NCBI GenBank assembly: GCA_001692895.1
Contig: KV748183.1
Span: 1,488,001-1,552,000 of the forward strand
Direction of reading: 5' to 3'
DNA: 64,000 bases
Origin: Cenococcum geophilum 1.58
Taxonomy: Eukaryota > Ascomycota > Dothideomycetes > Gloniales > Gloniaceae
Part shown: one piece after another, positions 22,001 through 33,734 of the stretch
Position numbering within the stretch: position 1 is the first letter of the stretch
Layout: every line of letters begins with the position of its first letter
Position numbers and translations under genes: made by a program
The notes under the pieces: generated by a model
Database searches by the model: none
Seen by the model: only the letters and a program-made list of their open reading frames with translations
What the model was told of the DNA's origin: nothing

Positions 22001-24741
22001 ACTAATAGATAGTAGAGCGATAAGAAACTATATCTTATTAGTAGCAGTTAAAAGAATAGGATTACCTTATAGGCAGAAGAAGTAAGCTTATTTATTAGTT
22101 ATAATTTTAGGAGATCTAATAGCTTATAGAGGAAGGATTATTAATCTTAAAATAGGACTAATTTAGATAACTATTAAAGGGAGACAAATTAAAATATCTT
22201 TTAATATCCTACTATTAGGACGGGATAAGGCAGTATTAGGAATGCCTTAGTTATAGAAATATAATCTAAAGATTAATTGGATTACAGGATAGGTTAATAT
22301 TAAAGATACTTAACGCTATAAGATGTAATAATAAACTAAGTTAGTATAGTACTAAGTTAGAGTAATATATAAAGAGACTAAGTAAGGCTTAAGTTATATA
22401 CTAAAGAGATACCATAAATATAGCAAGAAACTATAGAGTCTAAAAAGTAAAAAGCTGGTAGATTATATAGTATAGGACTATAAGATAGAGTTAGAATTAG
22501 GAATAAGTTTAAGGTTCTTTCTAACCTATAAGCTTACTTAAGAGGAGTTAAGAGCACTTAAAGAGTTTATCTAGAAGAACTTATAAAAGGGATATATTAG
22601 ACTATTATAGTTATTAGTAGGTTATCCAGTACTATTTATACTAAAGAAGAATAGAAAACTTAGGTTATATATTAACTATANATANTTAAANAGCATTANN
22701 NNAAAGGATANGTANNCTTTACCCTTAATTAGCNAAATCTANNATNGNATNNGTAATGCGCAAATCTTTATAAAGATAGATCTAAGATAGGCGTACTATT
22801 AGATTAGAATTAAGGAAGGCAATAAATAGAAGACAGCTTTTAGATTAAAGGAAGGACTATATAAACTATTAGTTATGCAATTTGGGTTAATAAATGCACT
22901 AGTAATATTTTAGAAACGAATTAATAGCGTATTAGAAGAACACCTTAATGAGTTTATTATAGTATACCTTAACGATATTATTATCTACTTAATGACTAAG
23001 GAAGAACACGGGGAACATATTAAATGGGTTTTAAAGAGACTATAAGAAGAACAGATGCTAGTAATAATTAAGAAATACGAGTTCTTTACTAGGAAGACTA
23101 ATTTTGTTGGATTTATTATTAAACTAGGTTATATTAGTATAGACCTAAAGAAGATTAAAGCTATAGTAAGTTAGTAAGAACTAGAAAATGTAACATAGTT
23201 AAGGTTATTTTTAGGGGTTTGTAAATATTATAGAAGGTTTATAGCATAGTAGTTAAAGAATATTAAACCCTTTGCTGGGCTTATAGGGGAGGGGGGACTA
23301 TAGGTATAGGGAGGTAGATAAGGGAGGTTGTTTAAAGAACTTAAGGAGTTATTTACCTAGGAGCCAATCCTTAAAATCTACTAACTAGAACTAGACATGG
23401 TTGTGGAAATAGACGTATTAGACTACGTACTAGGAGTATATTTACTATAGAAGTATAAAGACGCATAGCATCTAGTGGTATATTATAGTTGAAAGATAAT
23501 ACTACTAGAGTTAAACTATAACATCTATAATAAAGAGTTGTTAGGTATAGTTATAGTACTAAAGAAATAGAGAGCATTCTTATAAGGTATAGAGAAACTA
23601 TTTATAGTTAAGACGGATTATAAGAACCTAAGAGGGTTCCTAATAATAAAAAAACTTAATTATAGATAAGTTAGATAGGCAGAGATACTTACAGAATACT
23701 ATTTTAAGATTTAGTATACTAAGGGAACTAAAAATATAAGGGCAGATATACTTAGCAGAAAGGCTAAACTATAAAATAATAAGAAACTATTAGGAGTAAT
23801 ACTACGCAGAGATAAAGACGGGCTAATTAGATATAATTACCCTAAGCTAGTAGCAACTTAAGAGGATAAGGAACTAGAAAGAGTCTATAAGATACTAGAA
23901 AGCTTTTAGGTATAAAGAATTCTAAAAGCATAGCTAGAAGATCTATAGATAGATATATACAAAAATTAAGAAGTAAAGTATATCTTAAAGAGCATAGCAG
24001 AACATTTTATAGAAGATTTCTATAAGGGAATAACTTAAGGACACAATAGAGCAATAGGCTTAGTATTAAGACTTTAAGAAGAATATATTATTAATAGAAT
24101 CTAGGGTATAGCCAGAAAAGTAATAAAGGAATATTTAGATTGCTAAAGGAATAAATTAATAAGGTATAAGCTATACGGAGGGCTATAACCTATTAAAATA
24201 CTAGAGAGACCATGGGAGGTTATATTATAGGACTTTATTATTAAGTTACTAAAGTTAAGAGATCCTATTACTGGATAGGAGTATGACGTAATCCTTATAA
24301 TAGTGGACAAGTTAACTAAGTAGGGCTACTTTATAGTATGCATAGAGGAAATCTTAGCGGAAGATGTCACTAGAATCTATATTAAAGAAGTATTTATAAG
24401 ATATAGAGTATTAAGCAAGATTATATCGGATAGGGATCTAAGATTTATAGCAGTATTTTAGGAAGTATTCTTAGTAGAGTAAGGAATTAGAGCAGTAACT
24501 TCTACCGTATATTATCTATAGATAGACGGTTAAACGGAAAGATTAAATTAGACGCTAGAATAGTATCTAAGATATTATATTAATTACGCACGAAATAATT
24601 AGGTATCGTTATTACTAGTTATATAGTTTATATATAATGTAACACCATAAAAAGGAATAGGCATATTACTATTTAAGGCGAATTATAGATATAAGCTAAG
24701 AACATCGTTATTACTACGGCAAGTAAAGAAAATAAGTAGTA

Positions 24742-25079
24742 CAGTAAAATCTCCTTAATACGATATGGGGTATATAACGATAACCTCTACATTACGATCT
24801 ACACCCCTTAATCAAGCCTTTTTTGGTGTAATATTACGATAATCTGACTTTTGGCAATATCGTTAAGCACCTACTACCAATATCGGTATAACCAGTAGAG
24901 AATTTGTATGGGGGAGGGCCCTATTTAGCCCGCGAGGTAGACATCCTAAGCCTTTTTAGGTATTAAGCTCCTCTTTTTCCTACTTATTCACCCAACACGT
25001 AACTCTTAATATAACAATACCATTGGTATTACGATACGCCTGGCCGAACAAACGGTATCGTACTAAAGAGATTTTACTA
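24742..25079. mobile_element. 338-bp MITE inserted in the gypsy integrase region (TA target duplication)
   Basis: Terminal inverted repeats CAGTAAAATCTCCTTA and its complement (TAAAGAGATTTTACTA at the right end) pair over about 24 bp. They are flanked by TA at 24740-24741 and 25080-25081, as for Tc1/mariner-derived MITEs. Inside are several copies of TACGATA/TATCGTA and a GC-rich centre (about 24903-24935). There is no coding capacity. It is less RIP-mutated than its host, so it is younger. No second copy was found in the window. Confidence 0.8.
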
Positions 25080-26338
25080 TATAGCTAAAGAAAGAATAAA
25101 GATACTAATAAATCTTTATATAGACCTTATAGAATTAGTAAAAAGGGTATAAGAGAGAATAAAAAAGTACTATAATGCTAAGAGATCTAAGGGACTAGAT
25201 CTTAAGGAGGGAGATAAAGTATAGCTATTACACAAAAATTTTAAAAGTTGACGACTAAGTAAGAAGTTGGACTATGTTAGACTAGGACCTTTTAAAATTA
25301 TATAAAGGATTTTACTAGTTATATTTAAGTTAAACCTACTAGCTAAAATAAAGATCTACCCTATACAGCACATTATAATGCTAAAGCTAGCATATAGGAA
25401 TATTAAGTCATTAGTTTACGAAGTAGACACGTATAGAGGATAAGAGGAAGACAAATAGTAAGTTTTAAAGATCGTTAGTTATAAGAATATTGACAATAAA
25501 ACATAGTATAAGGTTAAGTAGATAGGCTATAATAAGACTACCTAGGAGCTACTAAAGAGTCTAAAAAATGCTATAAGAAAGGTATAAGAGTATTAGAAGA
25601 AATTAGGTTAGGTAGTATTAATAAAAAAGGATCGCCAAAGAATAAGTTACCTAAGGGGAACTTAGGAGGAGCAGCTACTAAGCTACTCGGACCTATTTCC
25701 TTCTTAGTTAAAAGAGAATCTATTCTTTTGTTATTAAGTTCCTGCAAACCTTATTCTATAAATTTCCACTCCTTAAAACGGACCTTTTTACAGACTTTCT
25801 TAAGATGGACCCAGTAAGATAAGAATTAAGAGCCCTTTACTAAGCCTTAGCAGCCTCTTACTTAGCGTTATAAGAACAACGGAGTTCTAATAATATAATA
25901 GATAGTTTATTATCTAGCCGCGCAGTAGTAGATTAAATATAAGACCCTAAGATAAATTAACTAGGGGACCAGACAACTATTAAGAGTAATAGGACGCGTA
26001 TATTTAATATTAGAGACGGAGTAAACGTTACAGAATAAACAAATATTCGCTTTAGTGCACTCTAAGTAAGAGAACGGTTGTTATAAAAATAGACTCGCTA
26101 ACGCAATATAAACTAACCCCTCTTTTGTATAACGAGAATATAGAGATAGTATAATCTTATTAAGAGATAATATTGCAGCAACGGTATAAGACTGACGAGC
26201 TATAGATAAAGAAGAAGGAGCTTTAGGTATAATAAGTAATAATATTAACCAAATTAATTAAACGGATATTATACCTCTAGTAAACAACTTAGAGATATTA
26301 AGAGTCTTTAAGAACAAAGATAAAAAGGAGGGAGATAG

Positions 26339-26758
26339 TGTTACGGACGCTTTAAGTATAATATTATAACTACTATGAGAAGAGTTAAAAGAAGCTAGTT
26401 AGTTAATTTAGGTATAGTCTAGGATGGAGCCGATAGAGCTATATAATGAGGAATAGTAACTAAGGTTATATAACGTAATCTGTATAATCTATAGAATCTA
26501 TATAATCCGTAATAGAGTAGATAAAATATACATATATTACGTATAAGAAGGATTTCTTAGAAATATGGTTGTGTATTTAAAGGACTATAATCCCTACCTA
26601 GATAGTTCTCTTCCTTATAGTAAATCTTAGAATACAATTAGAGTTAATCTGTTAGGTAACCACTCTACTAGTTATATTTACGTTGTTAACTATTCTATAC
26701 CTATATATCCAGCCTATTAACAATCCTACCGTAGTATTTCCTATAAGGCTTTATTATA
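26339..26758 (+). repeat. Right LTR of the gypsy element
   Basis: 420 bp, TGTTACGGACGC at the start, followed by ACTAG (26759-26763). It aligns without gaps to the left LTR at its landmarks. Confidence 0.82.
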
Positions 26759-26763
26759 ACTAG

Positions 26764-27828
26764 GAAATAGTTATAGAGATTTTAAAGAAGCTTTAGCTAA
26801 ATAATATTACGCTATACTAGATTCTAGGCTATTTAGGATTTATAGGAAATAAAAAGGCTAATAAGCTTACTAAAGTAGTAATAAGACTAGAGAGCAAGGA
26901 GCTACTATAAAGAAACGGCCTTCTATAGTACCTTATAACGTAAGCCTTAAAAGAGCTAAGATAATAATAGAACTGCTTCTAGCGGGAAGATCTAATATAG
27001 GCAAGTTTATAAGGAAAATTAACGCAGTACTCTACCTTAGAAAGGTTATAGGATTATACTAGTAGCTAATTAGCCTTAAAGCTGCTATTTTTATGTAGCT
27101 AGAGACCGGTAAGTTATTTCTAAAGAATATCTTTATAAAATTAACGCATTAAAGACGGCGTTATGCGACTATAGGCTTATAGAATTAATATAGTACTTCC
27201 TCTTCTCTTATAGGAGGTAGGTATAGTAGAGAATTAAACTAAGAGAATAGTATAAAGATCGATTTAGGGATCTATTATATGTATTAGGAGGCTACTTAAG
27301 TAGATAAAAAGGAGGTAGGAATATTAACGGCCCAATTAAACGCTAGAAGCTAGATATTAGCGTAGTTAAAGCTACAATTAAATTTATAAAGGAGATTAGA
27401 TGTTTATACCTAAGTGTATAAAATATAGATATTATAAAAGCCGATATTAATAAGCAAAAACTCTTAAGAACTCCTTTTTTAATTATCTAACCGAATATAC
27501 CGCGAGCCTCCTCTATATATACCTTTACTAGTATATCACTAATTAAGAAGCGTATAATGCTGGAATAACCCTATAGATACAAGGTATTAAGAACTACTTA
27601 CTTAAGCTTGCCTTTAAACTCTAACTTTCTTCTAATAGTAATATATTACTTTCCTTTATTTCCTTAATTAAGTAGAGTATTAGGTAATAGATATATAGTT
27701 CTTATAGTTGGCTTCTAAACTAGAGCATATATATTAATAGTAGGAAGTATTTAGTTAGCGCCCTATAACGGCCTATACCCTAAATAGTGTATAGCTATAA
27801 TAGAATATATATATACGTAATAAAGCTA
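26764..27828 (+). mobile_element. LINE copy 3, right part (RNase H to 3' tail)
   Basis: Continues from the gypsy insertion and matches copy 1 from about 11983 to its 3' UTR, ending in GTAATAAAGCTA. Confidence 0.85.
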
Positions 27829-27859
27829 ACTATATATACGGACTTGGTTTTCATAGCGT

Positions 27860-29190
27860 AAACTTTTAAAAGAGGAGGAAATTTATCTTAAATATTCTTT
27901 TAATCGAATCCTAGTCTTTTATTTAGCTAGTTCCCGCTATAAGGCGGCCCCTATAGCCTACTAAACAAAGCCCTAATGCCCTAATAGCTACTTTAACCCC
28001 TAAACGCGTATTAGCAATACTACCTTTAGACCCGCTAGCAGCTCTATTAGGATATATAAGGAAACCGAGCGTAAAGGTATAAGAGGCCTAATAGTCACTA
28101 AGGACACAAACCGCTTAAAGATTAGTATAGTTTAAATAATAGACCGCACTATAAACCGGAATATAAGCTACGCAGCATATACTACCCCTATTCCCTATAG
28201 TAAGAGTCTCCGCCTTACCCAAACATAAAAAAGGAGGTATTAATTATAACAAATTCTGTTAACTTATTAAAAGCCTTAAAGAAACTATAGTATAGTAGAG
28301 CAATATTATTACAAGCCAGAATAGCATTATTAAGAGTATTAGAAATAAACTAGTAGATATTAAATTAGAACAGCAAAGCCTTAAAAAGCAAAATATTAAA
28401 CTCTAAAAAGCTATCTAGTCGTTATAAGCGCAACTAAATACTCCTTTAGCTCTACTATAGGCATTAATAGCGGCTAGTAGAGGCACGGTAGGGCTAAAGA
28501 TAACTTTACCATAAATAATAAGCGCTAAAAACTCTAAAGAACCTAATTAGCAGCTAATAATAGATATTAGCTAAGTGGGTTTAGAGGTAGTGAAGCAAAC
28601 TATTATATAAGATATAAAGGATGTTAATAGGCTTATAGGAGCTATACTTAAGAACTTCCGCATATAGCGAATAAGCAACAGCGTAAGCATTATTAGATTC
28701 TTAATAGAAAAAGATAAAGAAGTAGTGTTTAGGCAAATAACCACCTAATAGCTTAAACTATATATCCCTAAGGCAAGGCTTGTTGGACCTAAGTAGTATA
28801 TAGTTAAGGCGGACTGGGTTAAAGTACCTCTAATAATAGATATTAATAGTGGAAAAGTAAGTAAGTTAGCTATAGAGCGCTTTAGGATAGAGAATAGTAT
28901 AGAGGTATATATAATAAGATAGCTTAGATAACTAAGGCCACGCGGCTAGCACGCGTTAATAATTATTAAAGTGGCAATAAAGGAGGATATAGAGAAGCTA
29001 CTTACATCAGATAACATATTATTTAGGGGAAGTACGATTATTATATTACTATTTAAGGAGCGACGTACCCCTATAGCATGCTATAAATATAAAAGGTTTA
29101 GATATAAGGCTAAAAACTACACGTGGCCTAATACGTGCGAAATATATAGGCGGGAAGGCCATCTCTAGTATAAGGCGGTTAATCTATACT
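27860..29190 (+). mobile_element. LINE copy 4 (5' end and ORF1, cut off at 29190)
   Basis: Matches copy 1 from its 5' end (AAACTTTTAAAAGAGG) through ORF1 and the first zinc knuckles (CYKYKRFRYKAKNYTW, CEIYRREGHL). The match ends abruptly after AATCTATACT at 29190; copy 1 continues GCGTAAAC, whereas here unrelated sequence starts. ORF2 is not found elsewhere in the window. LINE truncation normally removes the 5' end, so loss of the 3' side points to interruption by another element. A 65-codon open piece (28971-29165) survives from ORF1. Confidence 0.85.
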
Positions 29191-29590
29191 CTATTAAAAA
29201 AGAAAATGGAGATCTAACTGCCGGTTTTGGAGGGTTCTGTCGCCGTTTTTAGAGGTCACATCACTAAAACTCCCCACCGCCCTAAGCCTCTTGCTTACCG
29301 GTCTAACGTTAAGCCTCTCGCTTACCGCCTTATACCCCTTACTTTTTAACAGGCAGACTATGATCCTTCTACGCGCCTAGCGCTAAAGCTATATATACTC
29401 TATAGCTCCTACCTCTAATCCGTTTAATCTAGGCCTTATTTCTCTTATTCTCTACCCTCCCATCTCCTTAACCCCACATTGCTCTTTAGATCCTTCCCAC
29501 CGTCATTACCTCCTACCATTACTACCCTAAGTTCTCTTCTAGCTCCCTAGAATGCGGCGCGCTTAATTATCAGATCACAGCTTATTATTT
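29191..29590 (+). promoter_or_regulatory. Leader region between the LINE break and the DUF3435 gene
   Basis: No gene. It holds a direct repeat of TAAGCCTCTTGCTTACCG (about 29283-29300) and TAAGCCTCTCGCTTACCG (about 29314-29331), then a TATA-like CTATATATACTCTATAG near 29388-29404. A promoter role for the downstream recombinase is inferred only from position. Confidence 0.4.
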
Positions 29591-29594
29591 AGCG

Positions 29595-32066
29595 TCACCG
29601 ACGATGAGTATATAGACACGGATAGCGACAGTGACAGCTACGGGATAGAACCGACCGTCTTTAACAGTAATACCGACAGTAATACCGATAGTAACGCCGA
29701 CTGCGACGCCGACAGTAGCATTAACTGTAACGCTAATAGCATTGCTAGATCTAACAATGCTTGCGAAGCGCCCGCTCAAGCATAGCTTTATAAGGATCAA
29801 GACCATCCACTAGAATACTACCTTAAACAGTTAGAAGAGTTTAAGGAATCCAATTTTACGACGTAGGACTATACCAATAGCAGTACGAATCTCCTTAACC
29901 ATATTAAAGATTAATAGTATTAGTAAGTAATAACCTATTCTACGGCTTTCTCTTAGGCTTAACCTAGAGCTAACGATTCCTAGATACTACACCTATATAA
30001 GGAAAGACCCCAAGAAAACGTACCAAGTCCTCTTGCTTTGGCTACTTTATAGCTTTTTTAACTAGCTCCTAAATTAGAAATAAGGGAAGGGGGGTAGGAA
30101 ATAATACGGGATAAAGCTTTCTAGCTCACTTAATATATACTAGAAGTACTATCGCCTTATATACAAAAGAGCAACCGGTAAAAAAATTGCTAGTAAATTA
30201 ACCCGCTAGATATATAAGGTAATTACATTTCTAGTTAACCCTTTAGCCTAGTAAAGTAAGGCGGAGCTAAAATATCTTTTTTAGGTACTTTGGAAACTGG
30301 CGAAGAAATATAGCTTAAGTAATAAGAAGTGAGAAAAACCCGTTATAGATATAGAGGATCTCGCCCTAGTTCTTAAGACCAACTTAGTTACAACCAGAAA
30401 GAGATATATAGTTAGGCGATATCGGATATAAGTCTATTTCTTACTATAGCTAGGCCTTTACACCGCAAGCTAACCTAAAGCTCTTCTTAACCTATGCTAC
30501 CGATATATAATAATTATACTTATTCGCGACCTAAAAGGTAGGCCTTATAAGATCGTGCTTAAGTTTACATTTAAATTTACTAAGGAATATCTTAGTATAA
30601 AAGAAGCGTATATTCCCTTTCTACCCTATTCCTCTCCTTATGCTTACGAAGAACTAGTAATACTTTCCCAATTCCTAAGATTATCTTCAACCCTTCGCTT
30701 ATTTTTAGCCCTTATGTCTTTCTCCTAGGCCTTCTTTTTGCTAATAAAGCTTTTACGGCCCCTAATCTAACGTCCGTAAAGCAGCTTAGTAAGCTATATA
30801 TTAAGCCTAGGCGTAATAAGTTACCGCTACCACTCTGTTTAGACCTAGATAATATCCCCGTATTTCAGCGATTAATTAAAACCCCCTACGGCTATAAGGT
30901 CTCACTTAACTAGCCTTTACTATACTTAACTCTTTTACCCTAGATTAAGGACCTTGGCGCAATTATAGGATTTTAGCAGGTTGCGCGCCTATATAGTCTC
31001 CGTTACGGCGCAGGTAAGGTATTTAATAAAAATAATAAGTTCTATTATATAGAGCTAGTTCTACTAAAACCTTTCTAACGCCTATACTACCTAGGTAATA
31101 TAAGTAACGCCCTCCGGAACCTAATAATGCAGCACGCCGACGCTTAAATATTCCTAAAGCACTACCTTCTACGGCGTGTTAGCGTAGATATATAGGCAAT
31201 TATTTAAGGCTTAGAGCCTTAAGAAAAGTTAATAAAAGCAGTATACTAAATAAGCCGATTAATTAACCCGTGGTAGCCATAGCACCTAATAATAGAACAA
31301 TCCTTATCGGTAAATGAGAACCCGCATATTTGTTCCTTAATTAAAGTTCGAAATAAGCTAAAGCTTAGCCTTAAGCGCAAAACCGCAGGAAGTATAGAAT
31401 ACTAAAAGTTTAGCTAAGAAATTACAAATAAAAGGCAACGTTAGAGAAATGCGCTATTAAAAAATATTAAGAAGAATTAGGACAACGAATAAGCTATAAT
31501 TAATATTAAGCGGCAACTTTCCGGGGTTATATTTAGCAAGGATATTAAAGCAACCTTAAAATCTAGTAATAATAGATCGGTTGAACATAAACGCCTTATT
31601 AAAGTAATTATAACGCTACCTAGTATATTACTAGAAGATAAGATACACAGACGCAATAATGCCATTAATGCGGTCGTAGATTACTATAATATTAAGGAAG
31701 GTAGAGCGTATCGGCCAAGTTATCGCTAGAGATAGTTTAGGATAGGTGTCGCCCTTAGCCAAGTTAAGATTAAAGAAGATACTAAGATTTTAAAAGCGGC
31801 TAAAGCGCTAGAGAGGGCAAAGTCATCCTTATATAAGGAAAAAAAACCAAAAATATGCTTTATCTACCTTAGAAATAAAAAGCTTGCAATTAGTAAGCGT
31901 ATATATAGGTTCTACACTCCAACTACTCTTACAAAGTATTTCCGATAAGCGCATCTCTCTAAACTCCTAAAGTAGGGTAAGATTAAATATAACGTTTACA
32001 AAGTAACCCTTAAGCATAAAATGCATCTTTAGAACTATGCGTATAGTATATATAAGACCTTTTCCT
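29595..32066 (+). pseudogene. DUF3435 tyrosine recombinase (Starship captain/Crypton-like), RIP-degraded
   Basis: DUF3435 proteins are fungal tyrosine recombinases; those that head Starship elements (captains) excise and integrate the whole element. Visible in order: an acidic DTDSDSDS-type N-terminus (29610-29720); a DHPLEYYLKQLEEFKESNF segment (about 29805-29850) typical of the family; a core helix equivalent near 30430-30480 (TAS.PKALLNLCYR in the RIP form); the box II equivalent YSLRYGAGK (about 30992-31018); the HAD..FLKHYLLRR segment with the expected tyrosine near 31162; the ESLSVNEN motif near 31300; the QAIINIKRQLSG and RRNNAINAVVDYY motifs (31490-31690); and a C-terminal C2H2-like finger (about 31855-32060). 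Numerous stop codons, mostly TAG and TAA, make it a relic. The start is not fixed. Its orientation, with a LINE broken just upstream, suits a left-border captain. Confidence 0.8.
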
Positions 32067-32192
32067 AGTTATTACGCGCTTATCTTATTATTCTTTACCA
32101 CTTTTTATTTTATTTTAGTTTATTATTATTTAATCCTATTCTAGTATTTAGTAGAATAGATATAATGACTAGGATTCTATAATTCGTCTAGG

Positions 32193-32300
32193 GGGGCAAG
32201 GGGTAATAGGTAAGGTAAGGGTAAGGTGAGAGTGAGGTAAGGGTAAGGTAAGGGTAAGGTAAAGGATAAGGTAAAGGATGAGATAAAGGGTGGGGTAAGG
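32193..32300 (+). repeat. GGTAAGG-type short tandem repeat
   Basis: Irregular alternation of GGTAAGG and GTAAGGGTAAGGT, about 100 bp. It resembles but is not the fungal telomere repeat (TTAGGG). Confidence 0.7.
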
Positions 32301-33124
32301 GGTGGTTATATACTTTACCTTAGGTAAACTAGTTTTGGTAAGAAGCTGTTAGAGTTTAAATTCTATATAGATAATATAGCTCCAACCCGTAAGTAAATAA
32401 GGGGAAAATTATACCCGTTCCGATTAGCATATAACCACATATAATAGCAAGCTAAGGTAAAACTAGAAAGCTTAATTAGAGATTGCTCTAAAGCGGACTG
32501 ATTTAAAACGGACTACTTAAGCCTATAAGCGAGAGAGGCGTTATAGGCTAAGAAACGACTTAGGAATATAATACTAATTAAACTTTGCCTAATGTGGCTT
32601 AATAGAGTATAGAGCCTTAATCTAAGCCACGGGAACGTATTACCCTATTATATAACCACTAACAATAGGGCACAACGCTAGGTAGACTATCCCACTATAG
32701 GTTTAGGGGGGACACCCTAAGAGGATATTTCCACTCTAAATAGCACTAGAGTGAAATTAGTCTTAGGGTAATGCTTTTAGGCGGCAAGACCGCATACTTT
32801 TTATAGCCGGCATATTTTTTACAGGCCGCTATTACTAGCACCTAGCTCCTAGGAGTTTAAAGCTCCTAAGACACTATTTTTAGGACCTAAAACTTCCTAG
32901 CTCCTTAGAGCTTAATCCTAAGGGGCTATCCCTAGGACCTAAAGACTCCTAGGAACTTAATAGGTATAGAAAGTACAAGGAGAATACCAGGCGCATTATC
33001 CTAGAGTGCCTAAATCTAGCCCTTACTAAATTTAGTCTTCTATTTTTAGGAGGCGAATTTTATAAGGCGTCTAAAACGGGCACTTAAAGCCTTAACAGTT
33101 GTTAGCGAAACTAGCTTCGCCTAT
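32301..33124. other. Non-coding interval with inverted and CCTAG-rich repeats
   Basis: No gene recognised. At 32713-32768 there is an imperfect inverted repeat (CCCTAAGAGG...CACTCTA and TAGAGTG...CTTAGGG) around an 8-base loop. At about 32850-32960 short CTCCTAGGA, TAGGACCTAAA and AGCTCCTTAG words recur in both orientations. Confidence 0.45.
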
Positions 33125-33382
33125 TCCCCTAGGGGAATAATCCCCTAGGGCTTCGTTCCCCTAGGGCTTCGTTCCCCTAAGGCTTCGTTCCCCCAGGGCT
33201 TTGTTCCCCCAGGGCTTCGTTCCCCTAGGGCTTCGTTCTCCTAGGGCTTCGTTCCCCTAGGGCTTCGTTCCCCCAGGGCTTTGTTCCCCTAGGGCTTCGT
33301 TCCTCTAGGGCTTCGTTCCCCTAGGGCCTCGTTCCCCTAGGGCCTTGTTCCCCTAGGGCCTTATTCCCCTAGGGCTTCTTTC
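33125..33382 (+). repeat. 16-bp minisatellite (CCCCTAGGGCTTCGTT), about 15 copies
   Basis: Each unit contains the palindrome CCCTAGGG. Variation is mostly C/T and G/A, and the array starts with an inverted CCCCTAGGGG block. Confidence 0.85.
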
Positions 33383-33734
33383 CCTATACTTCCTCTCCCC
33401 TTGGCCTCTAAGCTCGCTAAGATCTGCCCTTATACGCGGGGTAAACTAAAAGCATAAATTATACTTTTGGCTTACTAACGACGCTAAGAATACTAATATA
33501 ATATCTTAGCGTATATCTAAGCACGTATTAAACCCTAGCTATAAACTAGTTGTTAAGAAATCTACCTCTAAAAATAGATGCTTTGCGCCTTATTTTAAGG
33601 GTTAGGAAGTCTAAGGATAAAGAAAGCTTATATTACTATTTTATGCTAAATACTTCCTGCCACTAACGCTATAAAAACAAGGGTTTGGCTGGTGCGGGTT
33701 AGCCACCCTCCCTATTAGTATAGGCGACATATAC
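33383..33734. other. Interval without a recognised gene
   Basis: AT-rich RIP-mutated sequence. The only notable feature is a copy of the hairpin motif at its right end. Confidence 0.4.
33680..33718 (-). repeat. Hairpin motif copy 2 (reverse)
   Basis: GGTGCGGGTTAGCCACCC followed by TCCCTATTAG is the reverse orientation of the motif at 7262. The stem pairs GGTG..GGGTTAGCC-type halves. Confidence 0.6.

Larger units (their letters stand above)
18604..26758 (+). mobile_element. Ty3/gypsy chromovirus-type LTR element, broken
   Basis: Fossil with two 420-bp LTRs (18604-19023 and 26339-26758) and a 5-bp target duplication ACTAG on each side. Order of parts reading forward: Gag with a zinc-knuckle trace near 20070-20110, a protease region near 22000, reverse transcriptase about 22540-23290, RNase H about 23390-23780, integrase about 24000-24740 resuming after 25080, and a chromodomain-like segment about 25430-25620 (YKVKQIGYNKTTQELL). 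The presence of a chromodomain and the RT-RNase H-integrase order place it among the chromoviruses. A purine-rich tract (26324-26338) precedes the right LTR. It is intact in layout but broken many times over by RIP. The LTRs differ by many C/T and G/A changes, so divergence cannot be used directly as a clock. Ambiguous bases cluster at 22681-22752. Confidence 0.88.

Noticed and set aside
29585-29806. Reverse-strand VGVTIGITVGIT-like open frame
   Set aside because: Antisense of the acidic DTDSDSDS tract of the DUF3435 gene.
32193-32300. Possible telomere repeat
   Set aside because: The unit is irregular GGTAAGG/GTAAGGG, not TTAGGG, and lies inside transposon-derived sequence.
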